Source of the DNA: Sutcliffiella horikoshii
GTDB lineage: Bacteria; Bacillota; Bacilli; Bacillales; Bacillaceae_I
Assembly: GCA_001636495.1 (NCBI GenBank)
Contig: KV440964.1
Coordinates: forward strand, 1,008,666 to 1,072,665
Direction: 5' to 3'
Length of the DNA: 64,000 nucleotides
Under the pieces are notes generated by a model. It made no database searches and was not told the DNA's origin. It saw nothing but the letters and a program-made list of their open reading frames with translations. The position numbers were made by a program, and so were the translations under genes. Below, in pieces: positions 33,402 to 41,564 of this stretch (the first letter of the stretch is position 1; each line of letters begins with the position of its first letter).

Positions 33402-36400
33402 GTGCAACTTCGTAAGTACTTTCTAGGTTTCGTAGCTTTCTTACTGGTGTTTTCCAATCTGCATTTCGCTGTTGGGGCTACATCTGTAACGAAAACAACT
33501 AATGGACTTGATCTAAATGAGGTAAAAGAGTCGCTTGTGGAAAGACAAAAGTTTGAAGAGGCTGCTGATTCAGCCAAAGCTTCATTCTCAGCAACGGATA
33601 AAGTTCGTGTCATTGTCGAATTGGATGGAGAGGCGCCAATTGAGTACGCGACAAAACAAAACGTTCTTTATAAAGATTTAAGCGAATCCACTAAAAAGTC
33701 TTTGACTGCAGCGGTGGAAAAGCAACAGGCAACTGTGAAAGGCGCCATCTCTTCTAAAGGCTTGGCAATGTCTTATAACCACCACTATACTACAGCTTTT
33801 AACGGCTTCAGTGGAGAAGTGGCGTATGGCGACATCGCCAAAATCGAAGGAATTAAAGGCGTATCCAATGTGTACTTAGCGAATGAGTATAACCGTCCGG
33901 AAATGGAACCGGATATGACAACAAGTCATGATTACATCCAGTCCATGCAAGTTTGGGCAGATGCTCATTTCAAAGGTGAGGGGATGGTTGTCTCCGTAAT
34001 TGACTCCGGAGTAGATCCTTCTCATAAAGATTTCGTGTTAAGTGAAGGCACGGAAGCATACTTAACGAAAGAGCTTGTGGAAGAAATGGTAAGCTCTGAA
34101 GGCCTAAAAGGAAAATTCTTCACTGAAAAAGTTCCTTATGGCTATAACTATTATGATAAAAACCAAGAGGTTCTAGATCTTGGACCAGCTGCTTCTGAGC
34201 ATGGAATGCACGTTTCCGGTACGGTTGTAGCGAATGGAGAGATCAAAGGGGTTGCACCTGAAGCGCAAGTTTTGGGAATGAAAGTATTCTCTAATGATCC
34301 AAACTATCCATCTACTTGGTCTGATATCTACCTAGCAGCAATTGATGATTCTATTAAACTAGGTGCAGATGTATTAAACATGAGTCTTGGTTCCACTGCT
34401 TCATTCTACGAGATGAACAGTGCTGAAGATGTTGCAATCACTCGTGCAGTAGAAAACGGAATCGTTTCTTCTGTATCTGCTGGTAACGCTGGTCACATTG
34501 GCCGCGGATGGGACAACCCATTCTTCCAAAATCCTGATATCGGTCTTGTAGGTGCTCCTGGTCTTAACAAAGACACAATTCAGGTAGCAGCTTCTGGAAA
34601 TACTGCATATTTATATGAGCATTCTTTATCAGTTGATGGAACTGATTTCTCTGGTGTTGGTTACGGTATCGACAGCTGGGAAGGTTTAGAGAATGTTGAA
34701 TTAGTTTTACTTGATGGTCTTGGCTATCCTGAAGATTATCAAGGTGTTGATGTAGAAGGTAAAGTGGTGGTCATGTCGCGTGGAGCACTGACTTTCTATG
34801 ATAAAACGCAAAACGCTGCAGCAGCAGGTGCTGCTGGCGCAATCGTATATAACCATGATCCTAATGCCGTATTCTTTAAAGACCAAGGTGGTTGGGCTGT
34901 TCCATTCATGAAGCTTAGCTATGGCGATGGTCAAGCAATCGTTGAAGCACTTGAAGGTGGAAGTGGACAAGGAACGGTTGAAGCATTAAATCAAAAAGAA
35001 AGTCCAGAAATGGGCCGTATGACTGAATTCACTTCTTGGGGAACTACTCCAAGCTTAGAGTTGAAGCCTGAGATCACAGCTCCAGGTGGAAACATCTACT
35101 CTACACTTCAAAATGATCGTTATGGAGTAATGAGCGGAACTTCCATGGCAGCTCCACACGTCGCCGGCGGTGCTGCATTGGTTCAACAATATTTAAAAAC
35201 AGATGAGAAATTCACTGGATTAAATGCAGAAGAACGTACTAGACTTGCTAAAGCTATGTTGATGAACACAGCTGCTAGTATTGAAGATTTATATGGCAAT
35301 GACTATTCACCTCGCCGTCAAGGTGCGGGTATGATGCAGCTGTTCGCAGCAGTAGACACTCCTGTATATGTTGTCGAGAAGAATAGCGGAGAAGGTAAAG
35401 TTGAATTAAAGGCATTCGATAGTCAAAAAGTAAGCTTTACACTTTCTGCTACAAACGTTGCTGACTATGAAGTTTCCTACAGAGTTGATACTTCTGTATT
35501 AACGGATACTTTCCTAGAGCAAGCTAACGGACCGAAATTGAATGCTTTAACAACAGGTTCTTTACAAGGTGCTAAAGTAACTGCTCCTAAGGAACTGACA
35601 CTTAAAGCTGGCGAAACAAAAGAATTCAACGTAACTATCGATTTTGCAAATGCAAAAATCCCTGGTTACAAAGCAGACGGATCTGAAACAACAATGGATC
35701 TTGTGAAAAATATCTTTGTTGAAGGGTTTGTAACATTAGCTCACCCTTACGAAGCAGATCTTTCTGTACCATTCTTAGGTTTTTATGGTGACTGGAGTGA
35801 ACCTTCCGTATTAGACGGATTTATGGCGTTTGGCGAAGATAAGTATTATGATGTTGGATTTGCGTCTGACGCAGTAGATGAAGATACATTTTTCATCGAT
35901 CATTTATTAGATGAAGAAGGTAATGCTTTCTACGGTCTAAGCCCTAATGGAGATGCATGGAATGACAGCATCAACTTTATCAATGCATACCTGCGTAATG
36001 CAAAAGAAGTACAATACAATGTACTTGATGAGAATGGCAAGCAATTACGTAGAATCCTATCTTCCAACTATGTAAGAAAGAACTTCTTTAATGGTGGAAA
36101 TGGATCCTATTATTCTCTTAACGCTGCTCGCGCTTGGGATGGAACAGTAAACAATAAAGTGGTTGCAGATGGAACGTACCATTACGAAATCAAAGCACTT
36201 GTTGATGGAACGAATAAGTGGCAATCCAAGAAAATTCCAGTGGTAGTGGACACTACTGCTCCTGAAGTGGAAATCACTTCTTATGATGCTGAAACAGGTG
36301 AACTTACATGGACTGCATCTGATGCAGGTGTTGGAATCGACATGATTGTCGTTTATGTTAACGGTCAATCTGTAGTGCTTGATGCAGATGCAACAAGTGT

Positions 36401-37961
36401 TACTCTTCCTGAATCTAATGTTTCTGATATTGAAGTACTTGCAGTGGATAAAGTAATGAACATCGGATTTGACACATTAGTTAGTGGTGATACAACTAAT
36501 CCGGTACTTTTCTTGCCAACTAGTACTCCAGAACCATTCGGAGCTTATAACACAAACGATATTCGTGTTGCTGGTTATGCGACAGATAACGTACGTGTAG
36601 AAAAAGTATTAGTAAATGGCAAAGAAGTTGCCTTAACAACTACACAAGTAGGAAATCAAACTCGTTATAACTTTGATACGGTTGCTACCTTCAATGAAGA
36701 TGGATACCACGATATCATCGTTACTGCCATCGATGGAGCAGGAAATGAGTTCGGTATTTCTAGAAAAGTATTCGTAGATACGACAGGCCCTACTTTAACA
36801 GTAGACCTACCTAAGTTTGTGGATAAAGATGTAGATAAAGTAACTGCTTCTCTTCTATTGGAAGATAACTTTAACTACCTATCCCTATACGTCAACGATA
36901 ACCATGAATTCGAACAGCCTTTCACAAGCCCTGTGAAAATCATGGAACCTGCGTCTAAGAAATTGGATACAGAATTAAGCCTTGAGCCAGGAAACAACCA
37001 CTTCGTCTTCCGTCTAACGGACCTTGGTGGAAACACAGTAACTAAAGAAGTAACTGTTTACCGTAACGAAGTGGCAGATCGTGTGGACCGTGTAAGAGGA
37101 GCGGACCGTTACGCTACTGCAGTAGAATTGAGTAAAACTGGTTGGGAACAATCTGACGTAGTAGTAATTGCACGTGGGGACAACTATGCGGATGCACTTG
37201 CTGGTGTACCGTTGGCTCATAAACACAATGCACCACTACTATTGACGAAAACTGCATCTCTACCAGATGCTACGAAAGCTGAGATTGAGAGATTAGGTGC
37301 GAAGAAAGTCTACATCCTTGGTGGAACTGCCGCTGTAAGTAAAGGTGTGGAAGATACTTTCAAAGCGCATGGTCTTGAAGTGAAACGTCTTTCAGGTTCG
37401 GATAGATGGTCTACTGCTGGAGCGATTGCTACAGAGGTTGCACCAAATGGAGCGAATGGAGTAGTTGTTGTTAACGGCAAAAACTTCCCTGATGCTTTAT
37501 CTGTAGCTTCTTATGCAGCACAAAATGGTATGCCAATCCTATTGACGGATCAAAAAGAACTACCTAAACAAACAAATGCAGCGTTAATCGCACTTAGCCC
37601 TAAACAAGCTATCGTTGTCGGTGGAACAGCTGCGGTTTCTGATAACGTATTAAAATCCTTACCAAATCCTAAGCGAATTGGCGGAAAAGATCGTTACGAA
37701 ACGGCTGTAAATGTTGCGAAGCACTTTGATTTAGATGCAAACCATTACTATGTTGCAACAGGCAAGCAATTTGCCGATGCACTAGCTGGTGCGGCTCTTG
37801 CTGCTAATGACCATACTGGTATTCTACTAGTTGGCACTAGTGTTTCTGGTCATGTTGAAGGATTCTTAACTTCTGAGGGAGTAGATACTTTAACTGTGAT
37901 TGGTGGAGAGAATGCAGTATCTGCAAAAGTGTTTGAGCACTTGGCAAAAATCGTGAAGTAA
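33402..37961 (+). CDS. C5a peptidase/lactocepin-type subtilase with PA domain and CWB_2 repeats
   Basis: A 1519-residue cell-envelope S8 protease. Counted from the TTG at 33396 (add 2): signal peptide to about 27, propeptide about 70-165, then Asp203 in VIDSGVD, His269 in SEHGMHVSGT and Ser583 in SGTSMAAP. A PA insert lies at about 440-525 (GKVVVMSRGALTFYDK, AAGAAGAIVYN). A fn3-like domain, a FlgD/Ig-like ending with YGLSPNGDAWND and two Ig-like modules follow. Three CWB_2 repeats end it (RVRGADRYATA near 1230, RLSGSDRWSTA, RIGGKDRYETA). HGMH instead of HGTH is usual for lactocepin and C5a peptidase relatives. GTG at 33402 fits GGGGGAGG (9-base spacing) better than TTG at 33396. Confidence 0.9.
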   Translation: MQLRKYFLGFVAFLLVFSNLHFAVGATSVTKTTNGLDLNEVKESLVERQKFEEAADSAKASFSATDKVRVIVELDGEAPIEYATKQNVLYKDLSESTKKSLTAAVEKQQATVKGAISSKGLAMSYNHHYTTAFNGFSGEVAYGDIAKIEGIKGVSNVYLANEYNRPEMEPDMTTSHDYIQSMQVWADAHFKGEGMVVSVIDSGVDPSHKDFVLSEGTEAYLTKELVEEMVSSEGLKGKFFTEKVPYGYNYYDKNQEVLDLGPAASEHGMHVSGTVVANGEIKGVAPEAQVLGMKVFSNDPNYPSTWSDIYLAAIDDSIKLGADVLNMSLGSTASFYEMNSAEDVAITRAVENGIVSSVSAGNAGHIGRGWDNPFFQNPDIGLVGAPGLNKDTIQVAASGNTAYLYEHSLSVDGTDFSGVGYGIDSWEGLENVELVLLDGLGYPEDYQGVDVEGKVVVMSRGALTFYDKTQNAAAAGAAGAIVYNHDPNAVFFKDQGGWAVPFMKLSYGDGQAIVEALEGGSGQGTVEALNQKESPEMGRMTEFTSWGTTPSLELKPEITAPGGNIYSTLQNDRYGVMSGTSMAAPHVAGGAALVQQYLKTDEKFTGLNAEERTRLAKAMLMNTAASIEDLYGNDYSPRRQGAGMMQLFAAVDTPVYVVEKNSGEGKVELKAFDSQKVSFTLSATNVADYEVSYRVDTSVLTDTFLEQANGPKLNALTTGSLQGAKVTAPKELTLKAGETKEFNVTIDFANAKIPGYKADGSETTMDLVKNIFVEGFVTLAHPYEADLSVPFLGFYGDWSEPSVLDGFMAFGEDKYYDVGFASDAVDEDTFFIDHLLDEEGNAFYGLSPNGDAWNDSINFINAYLRNAKEVQYNVLDENGKQLRRILSSNYVRKNFFNGGNGSYYSLNAARAWDGTVNNKVVADGTYHYEIKALVDGTNKWQSKKIPVVVDTTAPEVEITSYDAETGELTWTASDAGVGIDMIVVYVNGQSVVLDADATSVTLPESNVSDIEVLAVDKVMNIGFDTLVSGDTTNPVLFLPTSTPEPFGAYNTNDIRVAGYATDNVRVEKVLVNGKEVALTTTQVGNQTRYNFDTVATFNEDGYHDIIVTAIDGAGNEFGISRKVFVDTTGPTLTVDLPKFVDKDVDKVTASLLLEDNFNYLSLYVNDNHEFEQPFTSPVKIMEPASKKLDTELSLEPGNNHFVFRLTDLGGNTVTKEVTVYRNEVADRVDRVRGADRYATAVELSKTGWEQSDVVVIARGDNYADALAGVPLAHKHNAPLLLTKTASLPDATKAEIERLGAKKVYILGGTAAVSKGVEDTFKAHGLEVKRLSGSDRWSTAGAIATEVAPNGANGVVVVNGKNFPDALSVASYAAQNGMPILLTDQKELPKQTNAALIALSPKQAIVVGGTAAVSDNVLKSLPNPKRIGGKDRYETAVNVAKHFDLDANHYYVATGKQFADALAGAALAANDHTGILLVGTSVSGHVEGFLTSEGVDTLTVIGGENAVSAKVFEHLAKIVK

Positions 37962-37975
37962 ATTTTCAATAAAAA

Positions 37976-38014
37976 TAAAAGCCGCTGGGGGTAAATCCTC
38001 TGGCGGCTTTTTTT
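37976..38014 (+). terminator. Terminator after the second subtilase gene
   Basis: AAAGCCGC and following bases pair with GCGGCTTT around a GTAAATC loop, then TTTTT. Confidence 0.8.
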
Positions 38015-38084
38015 GAAGCTAAGAAAGTTAAATAATTCTGTTGGTTTTCCACTCAGGGCATTTTGCTTTCTTTGGTAGGACTTC

Positions 38085-38407
38085 ATTCTGGGAATGAAGA
38101 CCTCTCTGCCATGAAAAACGAAGAGGGGAGGTCTTCATCCAGGTTATGAAGACCTCTCTGCCGTGAAAATTGAAGTGGGGAGGTCTTCGTCCAGGTTATG
38201 AAGACCTCTCTGCCGTGAAAATCAAAGTGGGGAGGTCTTCATCCAGGTTATGAAGACCTCTCTATCGTGAAAATCAAAGTGGGGAGGTCTTCATCCAGGT
38301 TATGAAGACCTCTCTGCCGTGAAAATCGAAGAGGGGAGGTCTTCATCCAGATTATGAAGACCTCTCTACCGTGAAAATCGAAGTAGCAAGGTCTTCATCA
38401 AGCTTTC
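38085..38407. repeat. Tandem array of six 52-bp hairpin repeats
   Basis: Unit starts (GAAGACCTCTCT) fall at 38096, 38148, 38200, 38252, 38304 and 38356, an exact 52-base period. Each junction forms GAGGTCTTCAT-CCAGGTT-ATGAAGACCTC, an 11-bp stem with a 7-base loop, so the array makes a row of equal hairpins. Copies differ by a few point changes (GTGGGG/GAGGGG, ATC/ACG). No open frame runs through it. The 37962-38633 gap otherwise holds a terminator and an AT-rich leader. Confidence 0.92.
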
Positions 38408-38633
38408 CGCACGGTTTTTTTCTAGTTCTTTGGGTTTATTTTTACACAGAAAACATCGTTCCAACAGTTGAATAAACCCTTATATGTCGCAATATTCACT
38501 TATCTACCCCACTATATTTGTTTTATATGAAAAATAAAAAACTTGTAAAAAACGAAACAATTCTGTAATTTACGATGGTATAATATAACAAGATTCGATA
38601 ATTTTTTCATTCTTGGGAGGTTAAGTTTTAATT

Positions 38634-40727
38634 GTGAATTATTTTAAGATTTGTAGTATGCTAGTGTTCCTATTTTTTATGGCTCCGATTGTATCCTTTG
38701 CAGAAAAGGTACTAGTCATTGATCCAGGTCACGGAGGGAAGTTCTCCGGTACATGTGGTTTCTCCGGTAATCAGACCGGTTATTGTGAAAAACATGCGAA
38801 TTTGGACGTAGCAATCCGTTTAAAGGAATTGCTAAAGAACACAGATATCAAAGTTTATATGACACGTGAAACAAACAGTAAGGATTTTGCTGCAACTTCC
38901 CAGGAAGACTTAAAGCAAAGAATGGTAGTGGCAAACAACTTTGTCAAAGGTAACAATGATGAAAGTTTATTCCTTTCCATTCACCATAATGCACATCCTA
39001 CTTCTCAGCTCGCAAAAGGGTTTGAAACCTACTATTATGACTACAGTGCAATGAGTGCATCTGAAAAGCAGTATCCACCAGATCCAATCCAAGTAGGATT
39101 AGCAGCAGAAAGTGGAAGGCTTGCAACCTTAGTACATAATTCAACATTAAGCAAAATAAGAGAAATCGACAAAGGATATATTGATAGACGTATCCATAAT
39201 AATCAAGCATTCTTCGTTATTAGAAATGCACAAATGCCAGCTGCACTGGTAGAGCTGGGCTTCATGACGAATAAAGAAGAAGAGAAGCTTATTAAAACTG
39301 CTCAATTCCAGCAAAATTCTGCCCAAGGGTTGGCGACAGCGGTCATCAATTACTTCAAGATATTTGAAGTGTATGACAAAGATCGCAATAAATTAGCTAC
39401 TTTTGATAAAAGAGATGACGCTTTAAACTACGCTAAAAAAGAGACTAAATATGTGGAAGTATGGGATAAGGATAAGCAACAAACCATCTTCACAAGTGAT
39501 AAGTTCAAAGTTTACGATAAATTGAATGGTTTATTGCAAGAGTTCTTCACAGAACAAGATGCCATCAATTTTGCCAAAAAGCAAAAGAATACGAGAGTTA
39601 TTCAAGACAATACCGGTTTCATCGTATGGTCAGATTATATTACTCCTAAATACGAAGTATATAGCCAAGACAAGCTGGTAGGAAAATATCTGGATTATGA
39701 CTATGCATTAAGCATAGCAAGTTCAAAGGCAAGTTCGAAGGTCACGACAATCGGAACGAAAGAAGTGATCTGGACCAATATCAGCGGAGTCCCTGTCAGT
39801 CGTATGGTAAACGTCGAAAGGCTTTCAGGACCTGATAGGTATGTGACGGCCATCGAAACATCCAAAAAAATCTATCCAAATGGTTTTGAAGAAACGAAAG
39901 AAGATAAAACCGTTATTTTAGCAACAGGTAAAACATTTGCAGATGCACTATCTGCTGGTCCGCTTGCTGCAAAATACGGAAATGCTCCAATTCTACTTTC
40001 CAGAAATACGGAATTAAACCAAGAGGTATTCGCTGAAATCACTCGTCTTGGTGCTGATAAAGTGGTTATCATCGGCGGTCATGGTGCCGTTCCGGAACAA
40101 GCGGAAATCACTCTACGTAATAGTGGATTGGAAGTAGCAAGAATCTCTGGTAAAGATCGCTATGAAACGAATAGAGCGATTCTGACGGAGCTCGGAGAAG
40201 TCAGTGGTGTGTTCCTAGCTTCAGGCCAAGGATTCGCAGATGCTCTTGCGTCTGCTCCAATTGCAGCGAAAAAAGGCTGGGGAATTCTTTTAACAGAACA
40301 AAGCTGGATTTCACAGCAGGCTATCCCTTACATGTCTGGCAAAGAGGTAGTTATTGTTGGAGGAAATGCAGCGGTATCCACTAAAGTGGAAAGTTCCATT
40401 ACTGGCGCTGGAAAAGTCACAAGACTATCTGGACCAAATAGATACGAAACATTGGCTCAACTACTATGGCATTTCTCTAGTGATCTACAAGGAGAAACAG
40501 TCCTTGTTTCTACCGGTCAAAATTTCCCTGATGCACTAGTATCTGCACCTTTAGCCATTCACAATGGTGCTCCACTAGTATTAGTAGGAAACAGCCGAAA
40601 CAGAAACGTCGAGTCCTTCCTGATGGCGTACACAAATGACGTACGTGTTAATACAGTAGAAGTTATTGGTGGAACAAGTGCCCTAAATGAGACACAAATT
40701 TCTACTATTACAACAAAACTAAAATAA
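38634..40727 (+). CDS. N-acetylmuramoyl-L-alanine amidase with CWB_2 repeats, LytC-like
   Basis: A 697-residue secreted amidase. Signal peptide 1-23; Amidase_3 domain 25-240 with zinc ligands His33 (DPGHGG), Glu52 (YCEKHAN) and His116 (SIHHNAH), and catalytic Glu206 (VELGFM). Residues 242-380 hold three repeats of about 46 residues (FEVYDKDRNKLATF, FKVYDKLNGLLQEF, YEVYSQDKLVGKY) that I do not recognise. Three CWB_2 repeats follow from about 393 (RLSGPDRYVTA, RISGKDRYETN, RLSGPNRYETL). B. subtilis LytC has the same parts but with CWB_2 first. The start is GTG. It is followed by a lipoprotein gene and a LytB-like gene, recalling lytABC in another order. Confidence 0.9.
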   Translation: MNYFKICSMLVFLFFMAPIVSFAEKVLVIDPGHGGKFSGTCGFSGNQTGYCEKHANLDVAIRLKELLKNTDIKVYMTRETNSKDFAATSQEDLKQRMVVANNFVKGNNDESLFLSIHHNAHPTSQLAKGFETYYYDYSAMSASEKQYPPDPIQVGLAAESGRLATLVHNSTLSKIREIDKGYIDRRIHNNQAFFVIRNAQMPAALVELGFMTNKEEEKLIKTAQFQQNSAQGLATAVINYFKIFEVYDKDRNKLATFDKRDDALNYAKKETKYVEVWDKDKQQTIFTSDKFKVYDKLNGLLQEFFTEQDAINFAKKQKNTRVIQDNTGFIVWSDYITPKYEVYSQDKLVGKYLDYDYALSIASSKASSKVTTIGTKEVIWTNISGVPVSRMVNVERLSGPDRYVTAIETSKKIYPNGFEETKEDKTVILATGKTFADALSAGPLAAKYGNAPILLSRNTELNQEVFAEITRLGADKVVIIGGHGAVPEQAEITLRNSGLEVARISGKDRYETNRAILTELGEVSGVFLASGQGFADALASAPIAAKKGWGILLTEQSWISQQAIPYMSGKEVVIVGGNAAVSTKVESSITGAGKVTRLSGPNRYETLAQLLWHFSSDLQGETVLVSTGQNFPDALVSAPLAIHNGAPLVLVGNSRNRNVESFLMAYTNDVRVNTVEVIGGTSALNETQISTITTKLK

Positions 40728-40732
40728 CAAAC

Positions 40733-40774
40733 AGAAGACTCGATAAGAATCCTTTCTTATCGAGCTTCTTTTGA
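40733..40774 (+). terminator. Terminator after the LytC-like gene
   Basis: AGAAGACTCGATAAG pairs with CTTATCGAGCTTCTT around AATCCTTT, then TT. It ends 13 bases before the next start, so it may only attenuate. Confidence 0.75.
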
Positions 40775-40786
40775 AAGGTGATTGTT

Positions 40787-41536
40787 TTGCAAAAGTCTTA
40801 TCTATTAATTATTTTTACATGTTTATTATTGGTATTCGCAGGTTGCTCCAAAACGGAAGAAAAAGAAATCACGACAAACATTGAAAACGAAGAAACAGAA
40901 ACGCAAGAAACTACTTCAGAAGATCCTGATTCAGCCGATACTAAAGAAGAAGAAGAAGAGAACACATCGGAGGAAGAAGAAAAGACGGAGGAAGAATCTC
41001 CATCCGAAGAGACCGAAGAAAATGAAACTCCCGCAGACCCAGGGTTAAAAATCTATCAACCAAGCCTTGGATGGGAAAAGAAATTTACCGACGGCGAGGA
41101 CATCGTCTTAACGGAAAAAGTCATTGCTGTAAATGACGAATATGTGCAGCTTGCTCTTACACTTGGTGGCAATCAATCTATCCAAATCTATAAGTGGACA
41201 CCAACTGAATTGGCGCTTGTCTATGAAGAGGTTTCAGTCGATGACGCATCTGTTAACATCCTGGATTCCTTTACACCGAACGGAGATCCTGAATTACTGC
41301 TTTCTGATGCATCCACCCAATGGGAGCTATTGGAAAGTGGAGTCAAACTGGACGTGCAATACGGTTCTTTTGAAGACGTTTATGTCATTCAAAAAGTTAC
41401 AGACGAAGTAGAGGATGCAGATACCATCTATACTCGCTACTATGCTCCGGGATACGGTCTTGTAAAGGAAACGTTTGAAGTGACAGGGGAATATGGTTAC
41501 TCCGGCGAGACGGAACTGGCTATCGTAGAAAAATAA
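40787..41536 (+). CDS. Acidic lipoprotein beside LytB/LytC-like genes
   Basis: A 249-residue predicted lipoprotein: signal MQKSYLLIIFTCLLLVFAGC with lipobox Cys20, then a strongly acidic Glu/Thr/Ser linker (residues 22-85). A C-terminal domain of about 160 residues (GLKIYQPSLGWEKKF...ETELAIVEK) is all beta by appearance and not recognised. The position between a LytC-like amidase and a LytB-like gene recalls LytA of B. subtilis, also an acidic lipoprotein, though LytA is shorter (about 100 residues). AAAGGTGA sits 6 bases before the TTG used; a GTG at 40778 overlaps that ribosome site and is less likely. Confidence 0.7.
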   Translation: MQKSYLLIIFTCLLLVFAGCSKTEEKEITTNIENEETETQETTSEDPDSADTKEEEEENTSEEEEKTEEESPSEETEENETPADPGLKIYQPSLGWEKKFTDGEDIVLTEKVIAVNDEYVQLALTLGGNQSIQIYKWTPTELALVYEEVSVDDASVNILDSFTPNGDPELLLSDASTQWELLESGVKLDVQYGSFEDVYVIQKVTDEVEDADTIYTRYYAPGYGLVKETFEVTGEYGYSGETELAIVEK

Positions 41537-41564
41537 GAAGTGCAACACAAATGGGGGAAGAAAA

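Noticed and set aside
38085-38407. CRISPR-like array
   Set aside because: The 52-bp units are contiguous without variable spacers, and each is a palindrome; no cas gene lies nearby.
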